Assembly (NCBI RefSeq): GCF_003609605.1
Contig: NZ_MCHY01000008.1
Span: 806,001-870,000, forward strand
Origin: Ammoniphilus oxalaticus
GTDB lineage: Bacteria > Bacillota > Bacilli > Aneurinibacillales > RAOX-1
DNA: 64,000 bases
Direction: 5' to 3'
Position numbers and translations under genes: made by a program. Below, in pieces: positions 27,619 to 36,874 of the stretch. The notes below the pieces were generated by a model, which ran no database searches, was not told where the DNA came from, and worked only from the letters and a program-made list of their open reading frames with translations. Numbering within the stretch: the stretch's first letter is position 1; each line of letters begins with the position of its first letter.

Positions 27619-28293
27619 ATGTTTAAAATTATGATTGTGGAGGATGATCAAAAACTACGGGAGTTGATTGTCCAGCATCTCAGCAAATGGGAATTTGATC
27701 TGTTTGCGGTGGAGGCGTTCGATGATGTGTTTCGCGCGTTTATTGAATATAAACCGCACCTGGTGATCCTCGATATTAACCTTCCAGCTTTCAATGGTTT
27801 TCATTGGTGTCAGCAAATTCGGGAAGTATCGAAAACGCCTATTTTGTTTCTTTCCTCTCGAAATGATGCGATGGATATTGTGATGGCGATTCAAATGGGC
27901 GGCGATGATTTCGTTCAAAAACCATTTTCTTTTGAAGTGCTCGTCGCAAAGATTCAAGCCCTGCTGCGTAGAACGTATTCCTATGCGGATGCGCGTACAG
28001 ATGTAATGGAGTATAAACGAGCGATACTCAATCTGAAGGATGCTACTTTATCCTATAATGAACAAAAGGTTGAACTCACCAAAAACGAGTTTAAAATATT
28101 GTATTTGTTGTTTAAGGATAGCGGACAAATTGTGGGGCGTAACACACTGATCAAAGGTTTATGGGACGAAGAAAGTTTCGTGGATGATAACACGTTGACG
28201 GTCAATGTGAACAGATTAAGAAAGAAACTCGGGGAAATTGGGCTAGGTGAGATGATCGCAACGAAGAAAGGACAGGGTTATCTTCTACGATGA
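27619..28293 (+). CDS. OmpR-family response regulator, BceR-type
   Basis: 224 residues. The receiver domain has the acidic pocket EDD (8-10), phosphoacceptor Asp52 in ILDINLPAF and Lys in VQKPF. The C-terminal winged helix (LTKNEFKILYLLFKDSGQIVG, DDNTLTVNVNRLRKKL) is OmpR/PhoB-type. In the order RR-HK-ABC ATPase-permease this matches Bce modules that sense and expel peptide antibiotics. A matching TGACA-N4-TGTAA box lies before the ABC genes. The stop overlaps the kinase ATG. Confidence 0.93.
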   Translation: MFKIMIVEDDQKLRELIVQHLSKWEFDLFAVEAFDDVFRAFIEYKPHLVILDINLPAFNGFHWCQQIREVSKTPILFLSSRNDAMDIVMAIQMGGDDFVQKPFSFEVLVAKIQALLRRTYSYADARTDVMEYKRAILNLKDATLSYNEQKVELTKNEFKILYLLFKDSGQIVGRNTLIKGLWDEESFVDDNTLTVNVNRLRKKLGEIGLGEMIATKKGQGYLLR

Positions 28294-29327
28294 TGAAAAT
28301 CACGCGTTTTATTTCCGATCAGAAGTGGCTGCTCTGTTTTTATGTTGCGCTTATGATTTTTATAACAGCGGTCGTTTACGCGGATCCGCAAAGTCGTATT
28401 ACGTTAAGTAGTTTATTGTACCTCCATGGAATCGGTTTGTTGTTTTTGCTGCTTTATCTTGGGATAACCTATACGCGACAGAGAAACTATTTGCGGACGG
28501 TTGCCTATCTTTTAGACGATCCACATGCAGATCTTGTTTCGCGCTTGCCATCTGCGCAAACGGGAGAACAGGAAGCGTTTTTTCAGCTGATCGCGCTTGA
28601 ACACCGGCAACGGATGGCGGATATTAACAAATTGGAGATGGAAAAGAAGGAATGGATTGACTTTACAACTTCCTGGTTTCACGATATTAAAACGCCGATC
28701 GCGGTTGCTCGTCTTCTACTAGAAGATACACGCGAGAATGTACATGAACAAATGGAAAGTTTACAAGAAGAATTGGATCGGATTGAATTTCAGGTGGAGC
28801 AGGCGTTGTATTATGCGCGCGCCGATGAATTTTCGAAAGATTACTTTATTCAAGAGATTGACTTGGAGAAGCTAGTGAAGGCCACCGTGAAATCAAACGC
28901 AAAGACTTTTATCCATAAGCAAATTCAGATCGAGCTAAATTGTGAACCGCCGCTTGAGGTGTTAAGCGACGGCAAATGGCTTACCTTTATTATCAATCAA
29001 GCGCTGGTGAATGCGCTCAAATACACACCGAACGGCGGGAAAATTAAAATCTCGACGACGGAGGACGAACGAGCAAAATACTTGTCCATTTGGGATAACG
29101 GAATCGGCATCCAGTCGGAGGACTTAAATCGTGTGTTTGAAAAAGGTTTTACGGGCTACAATGGACGTGGGCAGCATCAAAAAGCGACGGGGATGGGATT
29201 GTTTCTCGCCAAAAAACTAGCTGAAAAACTCGGACACCACCTTACGATTACATCGATATGGGATCAATACACGGAAGTAACGATTCTGTTCCCTCGATTG
29301 ATTGATTTCTATCAACCAAGTAAATAA
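28290..29327 (+). CDS. Intramembrane-sensing histidine kinase, BceS-type
   Basis: 345 residues. Two transmembrane helices (about 13-31 and 40-61) have only a short loop between them, so it has no sensory domain of its own. That is typical of BceS kinases, which read transporter activity. The phosphoacceptor His131 lies in SWFHDIKTPIA. ATP-binding boxes are NQALVNALKYTPNGG (N), WDNGIGI (G1) and TGMGLFLAKKLAEKLG (G2). Confidence 0.93.
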   Translation: MMKITRFISDQKWLLCFYVALMIFITAVVYADPQSRITLSSLLYLHGIGLLFLLLYLGITYTRQRNYLRTVAYLLDDPHADLVSRLPSAQTGEQEAFFQLIALEHRQRMADINKLEMEKKEWIDFTTSWFHDIKTPIAVARLLLEDTRENVHEQMESLQEELDRIEFQVEQALYYARADEFSKDYFIQEIDLEKLVKATVKSNAKTFIHKQIQIELNCEPPLEVLSDGKWLTFIINQALVNALKYTPNGGKIKISTTEDERAKYLSIWDNGIGIQSEDLNRVFEKGFTGYNGRGQHQKATGMGLFLAKKLAEKLGHHLTITSIWDQYTEVTILFPRLIDFYQPSK

Positions 29328-29328
29328 T

Positions 29329-29374
29329 AAATCGGAAAAAGGCTTGTCGATCAGCTAATTTCCGATTTTTTTTG
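29329..29374 (+). terminator. Terminator between kinase and ABC genes
   Basis: AAATCGGAAA pairs with TTTCCGATTT, then TTTTT. It separates the regulatory genes from the inducible transporter genes. Confidence 0.83.
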
Positions 29375-29393
29375 TTTATAACGAACGGTAAAG

Positions 29394-29407
29394 TGACAAA
29401 AATGTAA
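29394..29407 (+). promoter_or_regulatory. BceR-type response regulator binding site
   Basis: TGACA-AAAA-TGTAA fits exactly the TNACA-N4-TGTAA operator described for BceR-like regulators. A degenerate second copy (TGGAC...TGTAA) follows about 22 bp downstream. It lies about 105 bp before the ATPase gene. Confidence 0.8.
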
Positions 29408-29512
29408 GCCAGACGTGGACTTTTGTAAGCGAATGAAATGGTTCCTTTCCTGAATATCTAGTTTAATAAAGATAAGCCGATACTATTTACAACACGGCAA
29501 GGAGGCATAAAC

Positions 29513-30277
29513 ATGTCAACGGTTTTACGAGCTGATCATGTAACAAAAACGTATGGCTCTCGCTCCAATGCGCGCACAGCGTTAGATGATATTAGCTTTC
29601 AAATAACAGAAGGTGAATTTGTCGGGATTATGGGTCCTTCCGGTTCAGGCAAAACAACGTTGCTGAATTTAGTGGCGACGATTGACGAACCGACAAGCGG
29701 TCACATTTTCATTGATGGCGACCCGATCCTTGGGATGAAGGAAGCGAAGTTGGCGTCTTTCCGACGTGAAAAGCTAGGCTTTATTTTTCAGGATTTCAAT
29801 CTACTCGACACGCTTACATTACGCGAAAACATTGCGCTTCCCTTGGCGTTGGCAGCTGTAAAAGCGGAGGAATTGGAACAGCGGACACATTCGGTTGCGG
29901 ATACACTCGGTCTTGCGGAGCTACTTGATAAATATCCTTACGAAGTATCGGGCGGTCAGAAGCAACGAGCCGCGGCGGCAAGGGCGATGATTACCCATCC
30001 GAAGCTGATTCTAGCCGATGAACCGACGGGAGCGCTCGATTCGCGATCAGCTACTGAATTGTTGGAATGTCTGATGGGTATGAACAAACAACAACAGGCG
30101 ACGATTATGATGGTTACACACGACCCTTTTGCCGCAAGTTATTGCCAGCGTATTCTGTTTTTAAAAGATGGACGTTGGTTTACGGAATTGGTGAAGAGGG
30201 GTTCGCGCCAAGATTTTTACCAAAAGATTATCGATACGCTGTCAGTTATGGGGGGCGGCAAAGATGAACATCTATAA
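29513..30277 (+). CDS. ABC transporter ATPase, BceA-type
   Basis: 254 residues, MacB/LolD-like: Walker A GPSGSGKTT (41-49), Q-loop IFQDFNLLDTLT, signature SGGQKQRAAAARAM, Walker B LILADEPTGALDS and H-loop VTHDPF. It energises the BceB-type permease for resistance to, and sensing of, cell-wall-active peptides. AAGGAGGC precedes the ATG, and the 3' end overlaps the permease gene by 14 bp. The specific antibiotic cannot be inferred. Confidence 0.93.
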   Translation: MSTVLRADHVTKTYGSRSNARTALDDISFQITEGEFVGIMGPSGSGKTTLLNLVATIDEPTSGHIFIDGDPILGMKEAKLASFRREKLGFIFQDFNLLDTLTLRENIALPLALAAVKAEELEQRTHSVADTLGLAELLDKYPYEVSGGQKQRAAAARAMITHPKLILADEPTGALDSRSATELLECLMGMNKQQQATIMMVTHDPFAASYCQRILFLKDGRWFTELVKRGSRQDFYQKIIDTLSVMGGGKDEHL

Positions 30278-32153
30278 GCTTGCCGCGACAAACGTAAGGC
30301 GCAACGTACGCAATTATTCACTCTATTTCTTTTCGATTGTGTTTAATGTCATGATTTATTATATGTTCGTTTCCGCGCGCTTTAACGAGCAAATCATGGC
30401 ATTCACCGCGGGAGATGAAAAAATTACTGCGATGTTCCATTTTGCCTCCGTCCTGATCGCTTTGTTTTCAGCTCTTTTTATATGGTATTCCAGCTCTTTT
30501 TTCCTGCAAAAGAGAAAGCAAGAATTGGGTTTGTATGCGCTGCTCGGTGTTAGAAGGAGAACGATTGGCCAGCTGATGTTTGGCGAAAACGTGATCATGG
30601 GTCTTCTTGCTTTATTGATAGGGATGGGTTTGGGGACCCTTTTTTCAAAATTGCTCTTGATGTTGTTGTTAAAGGTGATGGGTATTCATCAACCGATTGC
30701 TTTCGCCATAAGCGCGGATGCGGTCCTGTCTACTTTTTTTGTGTTTGGGTTGTTGTTTTTGGTTGTTTCTGCGTTTTCGTCCAATGTGATCTACCGCGCC
30801 AAGCTGATTGAGCTCTTTGCGGCTAGAAAAATGGGGCAACCGCCTGTCAAGCCATCTTGGATTGGAGCGTTGATTTCTCTTGTAATCCTCGCTGGCGGTT
30901 ATGCGGCGGGTCTTCTATGGGAACAGCAAGAAACCTTCGTTCAGCGCATGACGATCACGTTGATCTTTACGGTATGGGGCACATTTTTGTTTTTTCGTTA
31001 TGGTTTAGGATTCTTCATGAATCAACTCCGTAAAAATAGAACGATCTATTTTCATCGAATGAATCTGATTGATATCTCGCAATTTATTTATCGCATCCGT
31101 TCCAATGCGCGCATGTTGTCAACGATTACTGTATTAACAGCGGTGACGCTTACTTCCGTAGGGATTACGTATGCGGTGAATTATCAGGTGCAGACGAACA
31201 TTCGAACGATGTACCCTTTCTCCTTTTCCTATGCGAGCGATAACCTGTCGATTGACCGTCAGGTGGAACAGGCGATTGAGCAGTATCCTCAACACCAGTT
31301 GCTTGAGAGTGTTGAAGCGAGCTTCATTCCTGTCGAGACTGACGCTTCCGAAATACAAAAGGAAATGTATCTGATGTCCATACGTGATTATCGTCAGGTT
31401 ATAGCGGTAAAAGGAGAAAAAGAAGCCATTTCTTTCACCGATTCAGATCAGGCGGTTTTACTTTATTACGGAAGCAAGTCTTATCGGGATATGATCGGAA
31501 AATCTATGACCATCGAAGCGAATGACCGGACAGAATCGATAACGGTGATCGACTGGAAGCCGATTTCCGCAATGGGCGCATCTCAGTTCGAGTATGTGCT
31601 TGTCGCGTCAGACAAACTATATGATCAACTGTACAGCGAGGAACAAGCCAAAAGGGCAAAAGGTTATATCGTTGAAAATCAGCTGGATAGCCGTTTGTTG
31701 ACGAAGGACATTATTCGCATTGTTCCAATGGAAGCCAATTTAAGGGCAATAATGGACGATAGCGGTGTCCTGATCTGGACCGCCATTTTAAATTTTATCG
31801 GTGTGTTGCTCGGACTTGTTTTTTTGTTATCCACGGGAAGTATGATCTTCTTTAAACAATTGACAGAAGCCGAAAACGATCGAGCGAGATATGACATTTT
31901 GCAAAAGATGGGGGTTACCTCCAAGCAAATCAAAAAATCAATTTCGCGGCAAATGTTGCTCTTGTTTGGGGCTCCGTTACTACTTGGTAGTTGTCATTAT
32001 TTAGTGGCCATGTCGATCTTGTGGCGAATCATTAACTTTGGCAACATTGTTATTCCCACTCTCGTTACGTTGCTTGGCTATGCTGGCATTTATTTATTCT
32101 ATTATGCGCTGACCGTAAACGCCTACTTTCGGTTGGTTATGCGCAAATCGTGA
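30264..32153 (+). CDS. ABC transporter permease, BceB-type
   Basis: 629 residues, FtsX-type permease with about ten transmembrane helices and a large extracellular domain (roughly residues 310-510) between TM7 and TM8, as in BceB. The N-terminus NIYKLAATNVRRNVRNYSLYFFS is characteristic. Motifs such as RKQELGLYALLGVRRR in the first half and ARYDILQKMGVTSKQIKKS in the second are coupling helices. It forms the sensing and flux unit with the BceS kinase. Confidence 0.93.
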   Translation: MNIYKLAATNVRRNVRNYSLYFFSIVFNVMIYYMFVSARFNEQIMAFTAGDEKITAMFHFASVLIALFSALFIWYSSSFFLQKRKQELGLYALLGVRRRTIGQLMFGENVIMGLLALLIGMGLGTLFSKLLLMLLLKVMGIHQPIAFAISADAVLSTFFVFGLLFLVVSAFSSNVIYRAKLIELFAARKMGQPPVKPSWIGALISLVILAGGYAAGLLWEQQETFVQRMTITLIFTVWGTFLFFRYGLGFFMNQLRKNRTIYFHRMNLIDISQFIYRIRSNARMLSTITVLTAVTLTSVGITYAVNYQVQTNIRTMYPFSFSYASDNLSIDRQVEQAIEQYPQHQLLESVEASFIPVETDASEIQKEMYLMSIRDYRQVIAVKGEKEAISFTDSDQAVLLYYGSKSYRDMIGKSMTIEANDRTESITVIDWKPISAMGASQFEYVLVASDKLYDQLYSEEQAKRAKGYIVENQLDSRLLTKDIIRIVPMEANLRAIMDDSGVLIWTAILNFIGVLLGLVFLLSTGSMIFFKQLTEAENDRARYDILQKMGVTSKQIKKSISRQMLLLFGAPLLLGSCHYLVAMSILWRIINFGNIVIPTLVTLLGYAGIYLFYYALTVNAYFRLVMRKS

Positions 32154-32160
32154 GGTGTAA

Positions 32161-32694
32161 ATGATGAAAAAGATGGGAATGTTCTTCCTTTTTGTTATCC
32201 TTTGTTTAACGGCAGTCGGATGCGGATCAAATGCGGATGAAGACCCGACAGGAAACGCATCTGACCTTTTTCCACGTTTCGAAACAGTCGATATCGATGA
32301 TCAACCTGTGACAGATGACATTTTTGCTGAGCATACGTTGACGCTTGTCAATGTATGGGGCACATACTGCGAGCCTTGTAAAGATGAACTTCCCGCGTTG
32401 CAAAAACTGTCGCAAGAGGTGGAAGAATTGAACGTCGGGGTGGTCGGGCTTGTATCCGACGGGATTGGAAACAACACGATCGCCTTGCGCATGTTGCAGG
32501 AATATGGCGTTACTTATTTAAATATCGTTCCGAGCGATGAGCTAAATAAGCAACTTATTTCCCGCCTGCCGGGAATTCCGTCCAGTCTCTTCGTCAATAG
32601 CAAAGGTGAAATTGTCGGAGATCTCGTGGTGGGGGCGCGCGCGCAGGAGCAATTTAGGGAAATGATTAACCAACAGTTAGCGGAAATAAGGTAG
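32161..32694 (+). CDS. TlpA/ResA-like thioredoxin-fold lipoprotein
   Basis: 177 residues. The signal peptide ends in lipobox TAVGC (Cys21), so it is membrane-anchored outside the cell. The thioredoxin fold has active site WGTYCEPCK (Cys70, Cys73) and cis-Pro region GIPSSLFVNSKG. It is a probable extracytoplasmic disulfide reductase in the ResA family. It starts 7 bp after the permease gene and 12 bp before the CcdA gene, which would supply its electrons. Confidence 0.92.
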   Translation: MMKKMGMFFLFVILCLTAVGCGSNADEDPTGNASDLFPRFETVDIDDQPVTDDIFAEHTLTLVNVWGTYCEPCKDELPALQKLSQEVEELNVGVVGLVSDGIGNNTIALRMLQEYGVTYLNIVPSDELNKQLISRLPGIPSSLFVNSKGEIVGDLVVGARAQEQFREMINQQLAEIR

Positions 32695-32706
32695 GGGGTG
32701 GGAACG

Positions 32707-33426
32707 ATGCATGATGTCGGTTTTGGAATTGCTTTTGTCGCTGGGCTCGTTTCCTTCTTCTCCCCTTGTGTTTTTCCGTTAGTGCCCGCTTATTTGGCGC
32801 AATTAACGGGCGGAAATATAGCCAATCAGCAACTGCAAGTAAAGTGGAACGTGGTGATGTCGCGAAGCATCGGGTTTGTCCTTGGATTCAGTCTCATTTT
32901 CTTATTGCTTGGCGCATCGAGCGCCTACATCGGGAAAATATTTTTTGCTTATCGCGATTGGGTAGAAAAAATAGGCGGAATTGTGATCGTTTTATTTGGC
33001 TTACAGATGACGGGGGTGTTGTCGCTTCGTTTCCTCATGCGAGAAAAAAGAGCGGATTTCGGGACATCTAAAAACGAAACGATGTCCTTCTTTCGTTCGG
33101 CGTTGATGGGACTTGCATTCGGAGCGGGTTGGTCCCCTTGTATTGGGCTCGTTCTGTCGTCGATTCTCATCTTAGCAAGTCAGGGCGACACGATGTGGGA
33201 AGGGGTTCGATTGTTGCTTGTTTATTCCGGCGGATTAGGCGTTCCTTTTCTGTTGATCGCAGCGCTTTGGACTCAATCGTTACAACGGATTCGTCAAATG
33301 AACAAGTGGCTTCCGATGATTCAAAAGGTAAGCGGCGGCCTGATGATTATACTTGGCGTCTTGCTTTTTACGGGCTTGTTCAAGCAAATATCCTTTTATT
33401 TTTCGAAATTTCCCCCACTTTGGTAA
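32707..33426 (+). CDS. ccdA: CcdA-type thiol-disulfide transmembrane electron carrier
   Basis: 239 residues, six transmembrane helices. The two redox cysteines lie in FFSPCVFPLVPAY (TM1, about Cys21) and GAGWSPCIGLVL (TM4). It carries reducing equivalents from cytosolic thioredoxin to extracytoplasmic partners, here most likely the adjacent TlpA-like lipoprotein. ATG 32707 is preferred over GTG 32698, because AGGGGGTGG overlaps the latter and is well placed for the former. Confidence 0.92.
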   Translation: MHDVGFGIAFVAGLVSFFSPCVFPLVPAYLAQLTGGNIANQQLQVKWNVVMSRSIGFVLGFSLIFLLLGASSAYIGKIFFAYRDWVEKIGGIVIVLFGLQMTGVLSLRFLMREKRADFGTSKNETMSFFRSALMGLAFGAGWSPCIGLVLSSILILASQGDTMWEGVRLLLVYSGGLGVPFLLIAALWTQSLQRIRQMNKWLPMIQKVSGGLMIILGVLLFTGLFKQISFYFSKFPPLW

Positions 33427-33446
33427 AGATCTTAGGAGTGAAATCT

Positions 33447-33491
33447 TTGGAAAATGCAGATCCGCAAAAATGGAAGTGTAAGGTTCGTTGA
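33447..33491 (+). CDS. Possible 14-codon ORF after ccdA
   Basis: TTG 33447 follows TAGGAG at an 8-9 bp distance and opens a frame of 14 codons reading ENADPQKWKCKVR after the start. The KWKCKV end looks like the beginning of a rubredoxin-type zinc or iron knuckle cut short. It could be a truncated gene start or chance. Confidence 0.25.
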   Translation: MENADPQKWKCKVR

Positions 33492-33527
33492 CCTGCTGAA
33501 AGGAATCATTCGTGGAGATTATTCTCG

Positions 33528-34115
33528 TTAGGAAGCTTCAACTTGCTTTTTGATTCGAGCGATTTCACGCTCATTTTGATTCGATTTTTCAATTGCGAAA
33601 TCAACATCCGCTTCGATGCGCGTAAAGTGTTCCATGATTTCCTCATGTCGTTCACGAGCGATTCGGTCTCTGGTGTCAGATTCAAGTCGGCTTTCTCGCA
33701 ATAAGTTGTGAAAAGTAAGTTGATTCGATTCAAACATGTCAAACCGTGTGGCCAGTCCATCCACAGTTCCTTTAAGTTTGTGAACCTCCTTTTCCAACCC
33801 ATCAAACCTTTGTTCTAGTCCATCGAACCTAGCTTCCAACCCATCAAACCTTTGTTCTAATCCGTCGAACCTAGCTTCCAACCCATCAAACCTTTGTTCT
33901 AGTCCGTCGAACCTAGCTTCTAACCCATCAAACCTTTGTTCTAATCCATCAAATCTTTTTTCTAAGCTATCTACTTTTGTTTCTAGTCGATCAAATCTGA
34001 CTTCGATTGCATCCACTTTTACCTCTAGTTTGTCGAATCTTTTTTCCAACATATCTACTCGCGTATCAATCGAACTAACCTTTTCCAAAATTTGCAACAA
34101 GATGTCTTGACTCAT
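33528..34115 (-). CDS. Coiled-coil protein built of RFDGLEx heptads
   Basis: 195 residues, almost entirely coiled coil. From about residue 25 it is a run of seven-residue repeats (KVDSLEK, RFDGLEQ, RFDGLEA), with eight near-identical copies in the centre. A helical tail with NQNEREIARIKKQVEAS follows. Similar proteins of unknown function occur in Bacillales. ATG 34115 has AAAGGAG upstream at 8-9 bp; a GTG at 34127 overlaps that site. Length should vary between strains by 14-residue steps because of the DNA repeats. Confidence 0.8.
   Translation of the reverse strand: MSQDILLQILEKVSSIDTRVDMLEKRFDKLEVKVDAIEVRFDRLETKVDSLEKRFDGLEQRFDGLEARFDGLEQRFDGLEARFDGLEQRFDGLEARFDGLEQRFDGLEKEVHKLKGTVDGLATRFDMFESNQLTFHNLLRESRLESDTRDRIARERHEEIMEHFTRIEADVDFAIEKSNQNEREIARIKKQVEAS
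33798..33965. repeat. Four in-frame 42-bp tandem repeats
   Basis: Units at 33798, 33840, 33882 and 33924 are nearly identical over 42 bp; the last is degenerate at its end. Each encodes two heptads (RFDGLEA-RFDGLEQ on the minus strand). The near-identity at DNA level suggests recent slippage or recombination. Confidence 0.9.
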
Positions 34116-34271
34116 TAATGTGTTCACTCCTTTCTACAAAATTACCTACATTATATCATACACCACGCTAACCTTGGCAGGCTTTGGCAAAAATAATAGT
34201 TTTGAATTTCGCGGCGGATTAGTGGATACTTTTGGAGGATAAATGACAGGAAGTAAGGGGATTGAAACAAG

Positions 34272-34991
34272 ATGAACGAGTTAATGGAAGAGAGACGGTG
34301 TCCGTCGTGCCAAACGACCAATCGGGTCAAAGTGGACCAGGTGATGGACGCTGTTTGCGCGTCTTGCGGTCAAAAATTGATTCGCCATCATTATGATTTA
34401 TTGCAGGTTCCAACGAATGCGGATCCGCATGAAATGAAACAAGCGTATCGTAAGCAAGCGATGAAATGGCATCCGGATAAACATTCGGATCCAGTTCAAT
34501 TTTCGGCGGCAAATGCGTATTTTCGGGCGATCAATGAAGCCTATGCGGTCCTTTCAAAAGAAGCGCGGCGAAACGAATCTGCTTCCGAGGTTAAAGAAGG
34601 ACGGACAGACTCGGCATCGATGGACCTCAGTCAACAAGCAGCGAGGCGGCAGTTCATGGATGAAATGTACACACTCGCATTGGAACTCGCATTGGATAGC
34701 TTGAACACAAAACAAATTGCGCTGCGCTTGAAAGAACAAGGCTGCGATCCAAAAGTAGCGGACATTGTCGCCCAGGCGAGCGTTTCTTATCGTAAACGAC
34801 AAGCGCGCAAAAAGGCGCGCAAACCGCTTGCCCTCGCGGTATTTTGGTTTTTGTTCGGCAGCTTCATTCTTTACAAAGTGGGCCCTCCGTTCCATGTTGT
34901 CGCATGGCTGCTGTTTATGTATGCCAGTTACCACGGGTTGCGGGCTATGTTCATGATCATCGCGGGTAGAGAATCAGTCAGGCTGAAATAG
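34272..34991 (+). CDS. J-domain protein with zinc ribbon and membrane anchor
   Basis: 239 residues. The N-terminal CPSC...CASC (Cys10, 13, 29, 32) forms a probable zinc ribbon. The J-domain (about 41-100) carries the HPD motif (67-69) that stimulates DnaK. A basic helix region leads to two C-terminal hydrophobic segments (about 183-225). It is not DnaJ itself, because the Gly/Phe and Cys-rich central domains are missing. It is a likely membrane-tethered DnaK cochaperone with unknown clients. Confidence 0.88.
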   Translation: MNELMEERRCPSCQTTNRVKVDQVMDAVCASCGQKLIRHHYDLLQVPTNADPHEMKQAYRKQAMKWHPDKHSDPVQFSAANAYFRAINEAYAVLSKEARRNESASEVKEGRTDSASMDLSQQAARRQFMDEMYTLALELALDSLNTKQIALRLKEQGCDPKVADIVAQASVSYRKRQARKKARKPLALAVFWFLFGSFILYKVGPPFHVVAWLLFMYASYHGLRAMFMIIAGRESVRLK

Positions 34992-35168
34992 GGAATAGCT
35001 TAGGGCAAGGATTAACAGCGGTCAAAATAATGAATCATATCCGAATAATATATGGCATTTGTAAATTTAGTGTAAAGATTGCGCGATATTGCTTTACAAT
35101 GGATCGACTTTTCATAATAATCAGGATGTACGACATTATTTGACAAAGTTTGAAGGGACAGATTGCTT

Positions 35169-36800
35169 GTGGAATTAGATGCGCAAACGATTCTTTTTGA
35201 ATTTATTGGCGGGCTGGGCATTTTCCTGTTAGGCATCAAGTTTATGGGAGATGGATTACAACAGTCGGCCGGGGATGGTTTAAGGGATACACTTGATAAA
35301 CTAACAGGCAATCCTTTTCTAGGTGTGCTAGCTGGGATTATCGTTACGGTATTGATCCAGAGCAGCTCGGGCACGACCGTATTGACCGTCGGGCTAGTCA
35401 ATGCCGGTTTCATGACTTTACGTCAGGCGATCGGTGTCATTATGGGAGCCAACATTGGCACGACGATTACAGCATTCATCATAGGTTTAAATATCGGAGA
35501 GTATGCGTTGCCGATTATAGCGATCGGTTGTTTTTTACTGTTCTTCTTTAAAAACAAAAAGGTCACAGCAATCGGACAAGCGGTGTTCGGTTTTGGCGCG
35601 CTTTTTTTTGGATTGGATTTAATGGGCGGCGGGATGGAACCATTGCGTCATTTGGACACCTTTCATGAATTAACGGTAAAAATGAGCGACAACGCGGCGC
35701 TCGGCGTTTTGATCGGCACGATCTTTACGCTGATTGTGCAAAGTTCCAGCGCGACGATCGGGATTCTGCAAGGATTGTTTGCGGAAGGGGCCATTAATCT
35801 AAAAGCGGCGCTTCCTGTCTTGTTGGGGGATAACATCGGCACGACGATTACGGCTGTATTGGCGGGGATCGGGGCCTCTGTTGCTGCCAAACGAGCGGCG
35901 CTCACCCATGTTACGTTTAACTTGATTGGGGCTGTTATCTTCGTCCTGTTTTTAAGTCAATTTACGGCTTTCATCAGCTTTTTACAAATAAAACTGAATT
36001 TGAATCCAGAAATGACGCTCGCTTTTGCGCATGGCGGTTTTAACGTCATCAACACGATCATCCAGTTTCCATTTATCGCGGCGCTCGCTTGGATGGTAAC
36101 GAAAATCATACCGGGTGAAGACACGCTAATTGAGTATCGTCCGCAGCATCTCGATCCCGTTTTCATCCAGCAATCCGCTAGTGTCGCGTTGGACCAAGCA
36201 AAGAAGGAAATAGTCAGGATGGGGGAGTACGCATGCAATGGGCTGCGAGAAACGAATGCTTATTCCATGACGCACCAGCAAAAACATTCGGATTTAGCGA
36301 TTCAGATTGAAGGCGCCTTAAATAATTTGGATCGGCATATTACCGAATATTTAGTCGTGTTATCTGGTGAAGTGATGTCCGACGCGGATAGCGCCAAACA
36401 TATCGCTTTGATGGACACGGTTCGCGATATAGAGCGGATCGGCGATCATTTTGAGAATATTATTGAATTAATCGATTATAAAATAACGAATAAAGTGACG
36501 ATTACGGAGCAAGCCCAAGAGGACTTAAATCACATGTTTGAACTGACGATTTCGACTGTGGAACAAGCGATTAAAGCGCTCGAAGACACGAACAAAGAAG
36601 ATGCCGAAGCCGTGCTCGAAAAAGAAAATGAGATCGATAAATTGGAAAAGATGAATCGCAGAAGACACATTTTGCGTATGAATGAAGGGTTGTGCAATGG
36701 CTCAGCAGGCGTTGTTTTTATTGATATCATCAGTAACTTGGAACGGATCGGCGACCATGCCGTTAACATCGTCGAAGAGGTTCTGTTGAGAACCGGTTGA
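35169..36800 (+). CDS. Na/Pi cotransporter family protein with PhoU-like domain
   Basis: 543 residues. The N-terminal half has the duplicated Na/Pi motifs LIQSSSGTTVLTVGLVNAG with GANIGTTITAF, and LIVQSSSATIGILQGLF with GDNIGTTITAVLAG, in about eight membrane helices. The C-terminal 200 residues are helical and PhoU-like (LMDTVRDIERIGDHFENI, SNLERIGDHAVNI). This is the YjbB/NptA type of sodium-dependent phosphate transporter. GTG 35169 is 10 bp from GAAGGGA; TTG 35163 is closer and also possible. Confidence 0.92.
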   Translation: MELDAQTILFEFIGGLGIFLLGIKFMGDGLQQSAGDGLRDTLDKLTGNPFLGVLAGIIVTVLIQSSSGTTVLTVGLVNAGFMTLRQAIGVIMGANIGTTITAFIIGLNIGEYALPIIAIGCFLLFFFKNKKVTAIGQAVFGFGALFFGLDLMGGGMEPLRHLDTFHELTVKMSDNAALGVLIGTIFTLIVQSSSATIGILQGLFAEGAINLKAALPVLLGDNIGTTITAVLAGIGASVAAKRAALTHVTFNLIGAVIFVLFLSQFTAFISFLQIKLNLNPEMTLAFAHGGFNVINTIIQFPFIAALAWMVTKIIPGEDTLIEYRPQHLDPVFIQQSASVALDQAKKEIVRMGEYACNGLRETNAYSMTHQQKHSDLAIQIEGALNNLDRHITEYLVVLSGEVMSDADSAKHIALMDTVRDIERIGDHFENIIELIDYKITNKVTITEQAQEDLNHMFELTISTVEQAIKALEDTNKEDAEAVLEKENEIDKLEKMNRRRHILRMNEGLCNGSAGVVFIDIISNLERIGDHAVNIVEEVLLRTG

Positions 36801-36803
36801 TTT

Positions 36804-36838
36804 GGGAGGCTAAACGATACCTTGTTCAAGGGCCTCCC
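36804..36838 (+). terminator. Hairpin after Na/Pi gene
   Basis: GGGAGGC pairs with GCCTCCC across a 21-nt loop, but only a poor T run follows. A weak terminator candidate. Confidence 0.4.
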
Positions 36839-36874
36839 ATATGTTAAAATAAAAGTAATGAAATATAAATAGTT

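Noticed and set aside
33798-33965. CRISPR-like regular repeats
   Set aside because: No unique spacers; the repeats are in frame within a coiled-coil gene.
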